A program made the position numbers and the translations under genes. 46,224 nt of DNA from a virus: IMG/VR virus record IMGVR_UViG_3300027631_000039, positions 1-46,224 of that record; one strand, written 5' to 3'. Below, one piece after another: positions 23,275 through 31,396 of this stretch. Positions within the stretch are counted from its first letter, which is position 1. Each line of letters starts with the position of its first letter. The notes beneath the pieces are model-generated. The model ran no database searches. It had not been told where the DNA came from and saw only the letters and a program-made list of their open reading frames with translations.

Positions 23275-26200
23275 TTATATATTCTCGAAAGAAGCTCCGG
23301 TTGGAGTAATATAGAACGTAATGTCTATAAATTCTAACGATTTGGTTGGTTTGATATAAATCTTACCTGTCAACTGATTTCTATCTAAGTCAGCAGTATC
23401 AGAAGAAACTGTTACTCGGAAATCATATAAACCTCTGTCTCTTCTAATCGCATCCAAGATAGGGTTAACCGCATTTAAGAAGTCTTGTCTTACTTTTTGG
23501 TCGTTTTGCTCAAACAATAATCTTACAGATACCGCTGAAATCAATTTACGAGCTTGAAGTAATAATCTTCTAACATTTATTCTATCAAGTGCTGATTGAG
23601 CCACTTGTAGAGTTTTATTACCCCAAATAACTGTTCCAACATCAGAGAAAGTAGCAATTGGATTAATACGTCCTTGATAAAGTACGTCTCTATCTTCTTG
23701 AGTAAGTTTCTTTCTCGCTTTAACTGCGTTTACAATACCTCTTGTGTAACCTGCCGCTGCGAACCAAGGGAACGCAATGTTATCTGTTAACGCTAAGTTT
23801 TTAACAACCTCACCTGTTGGTGGTAAATAGATTTGTGTATTATTTACACTATCTCTTACTAAAATCCAAGGGTAATATGTTGCGGTGTAGTTAGAATCAA
23901 TATTAACTAAATTATCAACAGCTTCTTGTGGATAAATTAAATCCGTTGGATTAGTTGTTGACGGTACAAACATTTTATAATCAGGTGTTGTACAAATATA
24001 TAACGAATCCGCTCTATTAAATTCAATCATATCAATTGCGCTCTCAACTAAGTCACCGTGATTAACAGCATCAATACCCGGTGTTACAAATAAATTAATA
24101 TTTACAGCCTCAGGGTTTGAGAACGTTTGTTGACCTAATAAGTATGCGTAATAATCTGAATTACCAAAATCTTGACTATTATCTCCAACTGTAATTTGTT
24201 TAAACGCACCCCAACCTGTTGCTGAAGGGTATCTAAAATCAGGACAGAAACCTTTTAAGAATTGAGGTTTACCAATTTTGAAACTATCTGTATTAGTTCT
24301 TGATTCTCTATAGATATCCCAACCATCAAAACCACCTTGTACTAATAATGAGAATTTACGTGCGTAAATAAAATAGTATGGGTTTGCAGTACTTTCAGGG
24401 TCTTTAACAAATGGTGCTGAACCAACAAAGAATTCAGGTTTACCTGTTCCCGGATAAATGATTGATGCCGCATTTATATCCATATGGAAACCTCTTGTTT
24501 GAACATTCCATTGAGCGTAATCACTTTCTTTACATAAATCTAATGGAAGTTGTTTTCCTTTATAGCTAAAGAAGTCAACATCGTAACCTGCACCGTATCC
24601 TGTAGAAATACCTAAATAAGTTCTACGAACATTATCACCAGGACTTGATTGTGTTACATTACCACCTGAAGCATTACCAAATGGTGGGTCAAACACTACC
24701 TCACCAGGAAAGTCATATTTAGTTTTATAAATAGGGAATGGTGATTGAGATGTACCGTATTGTCTAAATTTGAATCCTTGGAATCCACAAGGAAGTGCGT
24801 CTGTCGGAGCATCTTCATTCATTTCTACCATTATATATTTAGAGTTTAATGTATACTCCCCATCAACTGTACCAATTTTCACACCAATAAATGAATTACT
24901 ATTTGGGTCCATTGAGCAATTTGTAAATTTTTCAATAACAATTGGATTAGCATCACTATCAAAGAAATCTCTAACCAATACGTCAAATGTTTGGTTAGAA
25001 AATGACATATTAACTAAAGATATTTTAACTTGAGTATTTGCGTCATCACCGTCGGAAATTGTTGTAAATCTAAATAAATTGAAAACTTTACTACCTCTTA
25101 ACTCAGAAACAACCCACGGAGATACCGGTGTTTGATATTTTTCTAAATAAAATGCGATAGAAGACGAATCGTTATTATCATTACTCGCTCTAGGTAACGC
25201 GGTTAAATCACAATTTAATCCTTTAATAAAACCTTTGTTATATGCGTAGTTTAATAATGATTGGAAGTGTTCTTCAACAAATAATGGAACTGTTGTTCTT
25301 GGTTTACCAAAATTAGATATTCCAAAAACTTTACTAATGTTTTTTGAATCTGATTCACTAAGAGATGTTTCAAAAAAGAAAGTATTTCCATTTTTATCCG
25401 TAACATTAATACCAAATTCTGAATATGGGTTAGTTTTAACAGTTGAATAGTTCCCTGAACAATTTAATGTTACGTCAGTTAAACCACTCACTTCGTAAGT
25501 TGGACCATCAGATGATGTACTATAAGTAGATAAACCTCTTGAACGTAAAGTTGTGATAACTACGTCATCAAAGTCTGTATAAGATGTTCCCGTGTAAACA
25601 TAAATTTTTCCGGTAACATTACCAGAAAAACAAGTTTTAATGTTACCAATAGATTGAGAACCGGTGTGTCCTGTTGTTGCAGGGTTACAAACGTCTATTT
25701 CAATCATACAAACATTCCACAATGTAGAAACAGTTAAATCTTCCGAAACTAATTGATATTCTAAACAACCTGTTGCTGAAAAATCATTAGATGTTACACC
25801 ACTTACTTGGTCAACACAATTAATAACGACACTACTTGTACAAGCACTGAAATCGGCAATAATATTTGTTAGGTCGGTTCCTTGAGGTAAATAAACATTA
25901 ATTGTTTGTGTATTATAATTAATATTCGCTGAATATCCACTAACACTAAAACTATTAAAACTAGCACAATTAGATGATGTACTTGTTTGAACTAAATTAT
26001 CAATAACACTATAGAATGAACTACCACTGTAATTAAAATTACCATTATTATCAAACATTGAGTAATACCAAACATCTGTATCAGGTGACGTGTAATCACA
26101 AACACTTGAATCAACACTATTAATGTTAAATACATTTGTAACACCAGTATAACCACTTAATAATAATAAATCAGAATAGTCTGTTCCTAAAATTGCACCA

Positions 26201-26850
26201 TAAACGTTAATTGACGTTGCCGATGTAGATAATGTTGTTGATGATAAAATTACATTGTAAATTTGTTGTTTAACATCGGTAGAAATAGTTGATGTTGTTC
26301 CATCAAAATTACTATACGAAGATGTAAATTTATCTGATATAATTGAATCGTCACCAGTTATTGCACCAAACACTATTGAATCTATACTATTATCACACCC
26401 TGAAAAAGGAATGTTATAGGTATATTCTAAAAATGCGTCACAATCTTGTTGACAATCAATTGTTACAAAACTTGTACAATAAAAATCTACTGTTGTTTTA
26501 TCAACGTTCGCTACCGTTTTTATAGACCAAGATGGTCCTGCGTCATATCCTGATAATCCCAATACTCTTGTTACAAACAATTGATTAGATTGTTGTAAAT
26601 AAGATTTTGCGATATACGAAGCTTCATACTTCGGGATTTGTGTATTTATAAACTTTTCAGGAGAAGTACCTCCGAAATAAGTTGAGAATTCATCAAAGTT
26701 ACGTATAAAGATAGGTTCAAATGCCGGACCTTTTAGGGTCTCACCAACGATACCTAATGTGGTTACACCCACACTCTGTGCTACGAAACTCAAATCAACT
26801 TCGGATGTATATACCCCAGGAGATACGAATACTTTACTGTTTGTTGCCAT
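23275..26850 (-). CDS. 18: Contractile tail sheath protein, T4 gp18-like, with a very large insertion
   Basis: A 1191-aa protein, nearly twice T4 gp18 (659 aa). The N-terminus is classic sheath (VFVSPGVYTSEVDLSFVAQS then LGIVGETLKGPAFEPIFIRN). The C-terminal core has PEAVNINLFVTPGIDAVNHG, the handshake-type end with QLTGKIYIKPTKSLEFIDI, and FYITPTGASFEN at the close. Roughly residues 120-520 form a Ser/Thr/Cys-rich beta insertion, with repeated short Cys pairs (IDCQQDCDAF, INCVDQV), absent from T4. This should decorate the outside of the sheath. The protein contracts to drive the tube into the cell. A TATTTAT element and a 26-bp A-rich leader precede it. Confidence 0.93.
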   Translation of the reverse strand: MATNSKVFVSPGVYTSEVDLSFVAQSVGVTTLGIVGETLKGPAFEPIFIRNFDEFSTYFGGTSPEKFINTQIPKYEASYIAKSYLQQSNQLFVTRVLGLSGYDAGPSWSIKTVANVDKTTVDFYCTSFVTIDCQQDCDAFLEYTYNIPFSGCDNSIDSIVFGAITGDDSIISDKFTSSYSNFDGTTSTISTDVKQQIYNVILSSTTLSTSATSINVYGAILGTDYSDLLLLSGYTGVTNVFNINSVDSSVCDYTSPDTDVWYYSMFDNNGNFNYSGSSFYSVIDNLVQTSTSSNCASFNSFSVSGYSANINYNTQTINVYLPQGTDLTNIIADFSACTSSVVINCVDQVSGVTSNDFSATGCLEYQLVSEDLTVSTLWNVCMIEIDVCNPATTGHTGSQSIGNIKTCFSGNVTGKIYVYTGTSYTDFDDVVITTLRSRGLSTYSTSSDGPTYEVSGLTDVTLNCSGNYSTVKTNPYSEFGINVTDKNGNTFFFETSLSESDSKNISKVFGISNFGKPRTTVPLFVEEHFQSLLNYAYNKGFIKGLNCDLTALPRASNDNNDSSSIAFYLEKYQTPVSPWVVSELRGSKVFNLFRFTTISDGDDANTQVKISLVNMSFSNQTFDVLVRDFFDSDANPIVIEKFTNCSMDPNSNSFIGVKIGTVDGEYTLNSKYIMVEMNEDAPTDALPCGFQGFKFRQYGTSQSPFPIYKTKYDFPGEVVFDPPFGNASGGNVTQSSPGDNVRRTYLGISTGYGAGYDVDFFSYKGKQLPLDLCKESDYAQWNVQTRGFHMDINAASIIYPGTGKPEFFVGSAPFVKDPESTANPYYFIYARKFSLLVQGGFDGWDIYRESRTNTDSFKIGKPQFLKGFCPDFRYPSATGWGAFKQITVGDNSQDFGNSDYYAYLLGQQTFSNPEAVNINLFVTPGIDAVNHGDLVESAIDMIEFNRADSLYICTTPDYKMFVPSTTNPTDLIYPQEAVDNLVNIDSNYTATYYPWILVRDSVNNTQIYLPPTGEVVKNLALTDNIAFPWFAAAGYTRGIVNAVKARKKLTQEDRDVLYQGRINPIATFSDVGTVIWGNKTLQVAQSALDRINVRRLLLQARKLISAVSVRLLFEQNDQKVRQDFLNAVNPILDAIRRDRGLYDFRVTVSSDTADLDRNQLTGKIYIKPTKSLEFIDITFYITPTGASFENI

Positions 26851-26876
26851 TAGTTTGTTTTGTTTATTAATTTATT

Positions 26877-26889
26877 TTATATATAAATA
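26877..26889 (-). promoter_or_regulatory. TATTTAT late-promoter-like element for tail sheath
   Basis: Minus-strand TATTTATATATAA, 26 bp upstream of the sheath ATG. It is followed by an A/C-rich leader (AATAAACAAAACAAACTA) without Shine-Dalgarno. Confidence 0.65.
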
Positions 26890-26925
26890 TTAAAAAAAAA
26901 TCAAAATACTTTACTTCGTAGCAAC

Positions 26926-26937
26926 TATTTATATTTT
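26926..26937 (+). promoter_or_regulatory. Divergent plus-strand TATTTAT element
   Basis: TATTTATATTTT, 31 bp upstream of the ribbon-helix-helix ATG and about 36 bp from the divergent sheath element. The arrangement is a bidirectional promoter region. Confidence 0.45.
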
Positions 26938-26968
26938 AGGTAGATTATTTTCTGCCTTTTTTCTACTT

Positions 26969-27133
26969 ATGGATAAAGACATCAAAAAGATTAAAAATTT
27001 AAAGATATCGGTGGAGACACACGAGATTCTTAAAACCTACTGTGAAAAGAGGGGTATTAAAATGTATCGGTTCTTGGAAAGACTAATTATTGAGAAATGT
27101 AAGACAAAGAAAGATGTCTATGGTGAGGATTAA
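26969..27133 (+). CDS. Small ribbon-helix-helix (Arc/CopG-type) DNA-binding protein
   Basis: A 54-aa protein read on the strand opposite to the tail genes, with ATG at 26969 and TAA at 27131. A basic lead (MDKDIKKIKN) is followed by one strand (LKISVE) and two helices (THEILKTYCEKRG and KMYRFLERLIIEKCK). This is the strand-helix-helix layout of dimeric CopG/Arc-type repressors. Such proteins bind operators as dimers through the paired strand. It overlaps the end of the gp15-like gene by 4 bp, stop to stop, and shares its upstream region with the sheath promoter, so that promoter is its obvious possible target. Coding status rests on pattern only. Confidence 0.65.
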   Translation: MDKDIKKIKNLKISVETHEILKTYCEKRGIKMYRFLERLIIEKCKTKKDVYGED

Positions 27134-28167
27134 AGTAATAAATCTAATAATTGGATAGTACTTTCTTTACTGTTATCGTTTTTAACAACATCAATTCTTA
27201 ACACATCATTTGTGTTGATTTGTATTAACGTTAAATCAGTCCCGTAATAGTCTTCGTTAATATACACATCAAAACTATCTATATTAGTTGAATTACCAAC
27301 TCTTATATCAACTGTGTAATTTATTTTTTGACTTAACGTGTCGTTTCCTATGACAAACAATACATCTGTTTGAAAACTTTTACTTTCTTCATTATTTTTT
27401 CTTCCCCTTTTAGGGTTATTAGGGTCAAACTCAACTGAGGTTAATACTCGAGTTATTGCTGGAGCAACTTCAAACTCATCCTCGTCTATTAAAAATCCTA
27501 ACATAGTAAACTCATATGTTTGAATATAATATTTTCGTTTTTCAACATCAAACACTGATTCATCGGTAATACCTCCCATAACAATAGGAATATAATGACC
27601 TTTAATTACCGCATATGCTTGTTTGGATGCGAATTTTTCTAAAATGATTTGGTTAAGTTTATTTAACTCTCTCATTCTATTACAAATAATCTTAACCGAA
27701 TAAGTAATATCTACCGGAACCGGTTGTGGTATTGTATAAATATCCGTACCATTTCTCTGACCATCCCAAGTTGGCACTTGTGCATAAAAATATTGTTTTC
27801 TATTAGGAATGTTGTATACAAGAGCCGGATTACTACCATATTTTACTTCAGGAGTTCTAACAACAGTTATAAATGGGGGTTCAGTATTTTTATCTATATT
27901 TTGAAAATTCCAAGTTTCGGTAAATTGAACCCAATTCTGTGTTGTCACTAAAATATCAACGGTCGGGATTGTTTTACCTTCAATAACAACTTTTAAGTCG
28001 TCTTTAACAAAATCTAAAAAACCTCTATCTAAGTCGGCGTGCAATAAAGATTTTGGAAGATATGTTCCGTCTTTATTGATTTTATCCAAAAGTTCGCGTC
28101 TTCTTGGTAAAAGAGTTTTGGACTCCGTTAGTGGTATATTTTTTTTTATTTTACTTGGTAAACCCAT
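27130..28167 (-). CDS. 15: Tail terminator / sheath-stabilising protein, T4 gp15-like
   Basis: A 345-aa protein whose centre matches the gp15 pattern. It has VPVDITYSVKIICNRMRELN then LNQIILEKFASKQAYAVIKG, followed by GGITDESVFDVEKRKYYIQT and YEFTMLGFLIDEDE, comparable with the same strand-helix order in T4 gp15 (272 aa). Basic residues dominate the first 40 positions, and there is an extra beta domain after about 255. In T4 gp15 caps the finished tube and sheath and joins to the neck. Its position next to the sheath gene supports this. A TATTTATAACAAAA element lies 12 bp before the ATG inside the preceding gene's end. Confidence 0.65.
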   Translation of the reverse strand: MGLPSKIKKNIPLTESKTLLPRRRELLDKINKDGTYLPKSLLHADLDRGFLDFVKDDLKVVIEGKTIPTVDILVTTQNWVQFTETWNFQNIDKNTEPPFITVVRTPEVKYGSNPALVYNIPNRKQYFYAQVPTWDGQRNGTDIYTIPQPVPVDITYSVKIICNRMRELNKLNQIILEKFASKQAYAVIKGHYIPIVMGGITDESVFDVEKRKYYIQTYEFTMLGFLIDEDEFEVAPAITRVLTSVEFDPNNPKRGRKNNEESKSFQTDVLFVIGNDTLSQKINYTVDIRVGNSTNIDSFDVYINEDYYGTDLTLIQINTNDVLRIDVVKNDNSKESTIQLLDLLL

Positions 28168-28168
28168 T

Positions 28169-28615
28169 TTATTGTTTTGTTATAAATATTTTGTTTCTTG
28201 AATTTATCATTTGTACCACACTTGCTTGGTATATTGGTTTTTCAGTATCTTTCATAACAAATGAATTATACTTATATGGGTTATAAGTCACAATATTGTT
28301 ATTAGGTTCACTTGGTATATCTTTACAAGGATAACTACAATAATCAACTAAATAACCAATAACAAATGAATGAACATTTTTTCTTTTGTCTTGTAATACT
28401 TTGTCTCTACCACCTTGCCTAACTCTAAATTCAACATCAACTAATTTAACATAGTCAGCGTGAGTAATAACTCTACCATCACGACTTACTGAAAATGTGT
28501 GTTTATGTAAATTATAATAAACCATAACTCTATCACCTATATGATTTTTTTCTTCATCATTGGTAATAGTTTCTAATAACTTTTTATATTGATTCTCTTT
28601 AATTATAATTTTCAT
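28169..28615 (-). CDS. Hypothetical protein with MKIIIKEN N-terminus
   Basis: A 148-aa protein of unknown function. It starts MKIIIKENQYKKLLE, a short strand-then-helix leader closely resembling that of the next upstream gene (MKVVITENKL), although the rest is unrelated. The body is beta-rich, with GDRVMVYYNLHKHTFSVSRD and a Cys pair (YCSYPC). It overlaps the end of the 140-aa gene by 17 bp, which points to coupled translation. Leaders of this kind may be targeting peptides removed by a prohead protease (LLE followed by T), but no direct evidence is available. Confidence 0.65.
   Translation of the reverse strand: MKIIIKENQYKKLLETITNDEEKNHIGDRVMVYYNLHKHTFSVSRDGRVITHADYVKLVDVEFRVRQGGRDKVLQDKRKNVHSFVIGYLVDYCSYPCKDIPSEPNNNIVTYNPYKYNSFVMKDTEKPIYQASVVQMINSRNKIFITKQ
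28180..28188 (-). promoter_or_regulatory. TATTTAT late-promoter-like element for gp15-like gene
   Basis: Minus-strand TATTTATAA, 12 bp upstream of the gp15-like ATG, overlapping the last codons of the 148-aa gene. Confidence 0.5.
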
Positions 28616-29021
28616 AATTGTAATATGTTGATAATGTTTTAACCGGTAAATTAAAATTATCTTGGAACCATTTTTTCATTGGTTCGTGCCAATGGTTATC
28701 AAACATAGTGTCTAAGTGTCTTCCATACTCACTCAAAACTTCTAAAATTGGTGTTTTGTCTCTAAAAGGTTTATGTGAAGAATCATTTTTATCGTAGAAG
28801 TCAACATCAAAATAATGAAAAACAGAATCAGAATCTTCTTCACCTTCCCAATCTCCATTAAAAAAAATTAAAAAGTTTTTGTTTTCTTTATAATCAACTA
28901 AATCACCATCTTCACCGTCATCCATACCATAAACCCAATCCATATTATTTGGGTTAAAGGTTTCATCAATATAGTTATAGATTGAATTAGTTAATTTATT
29001 TTCTGTTATTACTACTTTCAT
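28599..29021 (-). CDS. Acidic hypothetical protein with MKVVITEN N-terminus
   Basis: A 140-aa, strongly acidic and aromatic protein (GMDDGEDGDLVDYKEN, NGDWEGEEDSDS, FHYFDVDFYDKND). No family is recognised. Its leader MKVVITENKL parallels the leader of the downstream 148-aa protein and contains the (I/L)xE site IDE at 18-20. Heavy negative charge is reminiscent of DNA-mimic or internal head proteins, without further support. Its ATG shares a base with the preceding stop codon at 29021, and it overlaps the next gene by 17 bp, so all three genes form one translational unit. Confidence 0.6.
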   Translation of the reverse strand: MKVVITENKLTNSIYNYIDETFNPNNMDWVYGMDDGEDGDLVDYKENKNFLIFFNGDWEGEEDSDSVFHYFDVDFYDKNDSSHKPFRDKTPILEVLSEYGRHLDTMFDNHWHEPMKKWFQDNFNLPVKTLSTYYNYENYN

Positions 29022-29533
29022 TATAGACCTCTAAATTCGTTATTTGTAACCGGTGACGCCATAATTGTTCTATAGAATGGTTTGTAACCCCCAATTGTAT
29101 GTTTGTTATCAGAAGTTACCCTTCCATCATTGTTAACCGTATAATATCTTACCTTATCTTCCGTTTCGTAGTATCCAATGTAATCACCATAATTAATTTC
29201 CACTTCCAATTCATCTAAATCTCGTTGATATACAGATACTTTCATATTACCCGGTTCCATTTGGTCTATTTTAGAATTACCTAAATATTTGTTCTCAGGT
29301 GCTAAAATTTGAACATATCCTTTAAACTCAACCGGAGGTAAAAACTTAATACCGTCAGATACGGTCTCACCATAAACATCATCTGTTTTGGTTTTGTATC
29401 TATCAACACGATATAGAACTAATGTAAAGTTCATATCCCCGTGTAACCACTCACTTCCAAAATCTTGTTCTAATTTAAAATCCTCCGCTCCGAAGAACTT
29501 ACCTATTCTTGTAATTGGTACTTTATTATTCAT
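29021..29533 (-). CDS. Possible neck protein, T4 gp14-like
   Basis: A 170-aa beta-rich protein. The segment GDYIGYYETEDKVRYYTVNN followed by HTIGGYKPFYRTIMASPV resembles the T4 gp14 stretch around its 'GDLIYFP...YDPFYQ' motif. The earlier FNIxx-like VQILAPENKYLG also lies in the expected order. T4 gp14 is 256 aa, so similarity covers the core only. Neck proteins gate the head-tail channel. It is first in a minus-strand unit leading to the gp15-like gene, consistent with neck function. Its ATG is only 18 bp from the divergent helicase ATG. Confidence 0.45.
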   Translation of the reverse strand: MNNKVPITRIGKFFGAEDFKLEQDFGSEWLHGDMNFTLVLYRVDRYKTKTDDVYGETVSDGIKFLPPVEFKGYVQILAPENKYLGNSKIDQMEPGNMKVSVYQRDLDELEVEINYGDYIGYYETEDKVRYYTVNNDGRVTSDNKHTIGGYKPFYRTIMASPVTNNEFRGL

Positions 29534-29551
29534 ATTGATAAATATTATAAA

Positions 29552-31357
29552 ATGTGTTATATTTCTATTAAAAGATTAAATTTGGAAAACAACACATCTG
29601 AAAATTCTAATTTAACAATAGAACAACGAGCAATATCTCTCCTTGAAACTTATCAGGGTGCGAATAACTATATCCTAAAATTAAAACATCAAAAGGAAAC
29701 TAACAAAAGATTTTTTCCTACAAGAGCTCAATGTGATTACATTATAAATTATTACGAAGTTACACCTAAGGTAGCCAAACGATGGGTTGATTTAGACCCC
29801 TACTTTGCCAAAAAAATTGCCGACGAAAAATTATTACTTAAAATCCCCGAACAGGTATGGGTGGAAAAGCTATTAGTTGAGAAAGAAAAATCCTACCACG
29901 TTTGGGGTAAAGTTTTAGAGAATGAAACTATCCACGAGTTTTGGCTACCAAAAGGTGCTTTGATTAAAACACATACAATTAAGAATATTGTTGTGGATTA
30001 CTCAAAATACTCTAATCGTCCACCATTAGAACATCAAAAAGAGGCGATTGAAAAACTTGCCGGTTCTAAAAGGTTTATTCTTGCCGATGATATGGGTCTT
30101 GGTAAAACCACAGCAACCATTATTGCCGCTTTAGAGACGGGCGCAAAGAAAATATTAATTGTTTGTCCGGCATCTCTTAAAATTAACTGGCAAAGAGAAA
30201 TTGAAAATTATACCGATAGAAGTGTTTATATCTCCGAAGGTAAGAATTTCTCAATAGAACACGATTTTGTTATTGTAAATTACGACATTCTTAAAAACTT
30301 TTACGATTTAAAAGGTAAAACAGAATCTTTAATCACACAAGGGAATTTTGATTTAATCATCTTGGATGAAGCCCATTATGTAAGTAACGGACAAGCTGCA
30401 AGAACCAAACTTGTTAATAGTTTCTCTAAAAAATGTGAAAGAGTTTGGTTATTGACCGGGACACCGATGACCAACCGACCGATGAACTATTTCAACTTAT
30501 TATCAATTATTGAGAGCCCGGTAGCACAAAATTGGATGGCTTACGCTATTAGATACTGTCAAGGTTATCAATTCACAGCGGGAACTCGTAAAATATGGAA
30601 TGTGACCGGGGCATCCAATTTGGAAGAATTAAGAGATAGAACATCAAGACAAGTTTTACGTAGGTTGAAAACGGAAGTGTTAGATTTACCTGAGAAAATT
30701 ATTACACCGGTTTATTTAAGATTAAAGTCAAAACTTTATGAAGGATTGATGGGTGAATACTATGATTGGTATAATAAGAACCCTGATGAATCAACATCTC
30801 TAACGGTTCAGTTCAGTAAATTAATGAAAGTTCGTCAGGTGATTGCCGAAGAAAAAATTAAAGATACCATAGAATTGGCTGAAAATATTTTGGAACAAGA
30901 CAAAAAAGTTATTATCTTTACCAACTTTACTGAAACATTAAACAGAATTGCCGACCATTTTGGAAAACAAGCGGTTAGATTAGATGGTTCAACATCAAAA
31001 CCTCAACGACAATATGCTGTTGACCAATTTCAGGATAATGAAAAGATTAAAGTCTTTGTTGGTAACGTAAAAGCTGCCGGAGTAGGTATCACATTAACCG
31101 CAGCCGAAGCCGTAATCATCAACGACCTATCATTTGTTCCGGGTGATTTAGCACAAGCAGAAGATAGAGCATACAGATACGGACAAAAAAATTCAGTATC
31201 GGTTTACTATCCAATATTTGATAACTCAATTGAAGGAATCATTTATGATATGGTAAATCAAAAGAAACAAAATATTGGAACCGTAATGGGGGATGATTTA
31301 GAAGATAAAGGAGATTTTATCTCAAACATTATGAATAAGATAAACAATCGAGGTTAA
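29552..31357 (+). CDS. SNF2-family (SWI2/SNF2, SMARCAL1-like) DNA helicase/translocase
   Basis: A 601-aa superfamily 2 ATPase. Motif I is ADDMGLGKTT (178-187), motif II DEAH (272-275), motif III LLTGTPMTN (301-308), motif V GVGITLTAAEAVI, and motif VI QAEDRAYRYGQ, the SNF2 signature end. A ~150-residue N-terminal domain precedes the motor. It translocates on double-stranded DNA and could remodel forks or strip proteins, a job done by UvsW in T4. The first ATG (29552) lies 18 bp from the divergent neck gene; an in-frame TTG at 29582 is an alternative start. It begins the plus-strand block. Confidence 0.9.
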   Translation: MCYISIKRLNLENNTSENSNLTIEQRAISLLETYQGANNYILKLKHQKETNKRFFPTRAQCDYIINYYEVTPKVAKRWVDLDPYFAKKIADEKLLLKIPEQVWVEKLLVEKEKSYHVWGKVLENETIHEFWLPKGALIKTHTIKNIVVDYSKYSNRPPLEHQKEAIEKLAGSKRFILADDMGLGKTTATIIAALETGAKKILIVCPASLKINWQREIENYTDRSVYISEGKNFSIEHDFVIVNYDILKNFYDLKGKTESLITQGNFDLIILDEAHYVSNGQAARTKLVNSFSKKCERVWLLTGTPMTNRPMNYFNLLSIIESPVAQNWMAYAIRYCQGYQFTAGTRKIWNVTGASNLEELRDRTSRQVLRRLKTEVLDLPEKIITPVYLRLKSKLYEGLMGEYYDWYNKNPDESTSLTVQFSKLMKVRQVIAEEKIKDTIELAENILEQDKKVIIFTNFTETLNRIADHFGKQAVRLDGSTSKPQRQYAVDQFQDNEKIKVFVGNVKAAGVGITLTAAEAVIINDLSFVPGDLAQAEDRAYRYGQKNSVSVYYPIFDNSIEGIIYDMVNQKKQNIGTVMGDDLEDKGDFISNIMNKINNRG

Positions 31358-31371
31358 TTTGGTTGTTTAGA

Positions 31372-31383
31372 TATTTATCATAA
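31372..31383 (+). promoter_or_regulatory. TATTTAT promoter-like element before nuclease gene
   Basis: Plus-strand TATTTATCATAA, 13 bp upstream of the ATG at 31397, in the 39-bp gap after the helicase gene, followed by A/C-rich leader. Confidence 0.55.
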
Positions 31384-31396
31384 TAAACAAGCCTAT

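Noticed and set aside
29537-29544. TATTTATC copy 3 bp before the neck-like ATG
   Set aside because: Too close to the start codon to act as the other elements do, unless the mRNA is leaderless.
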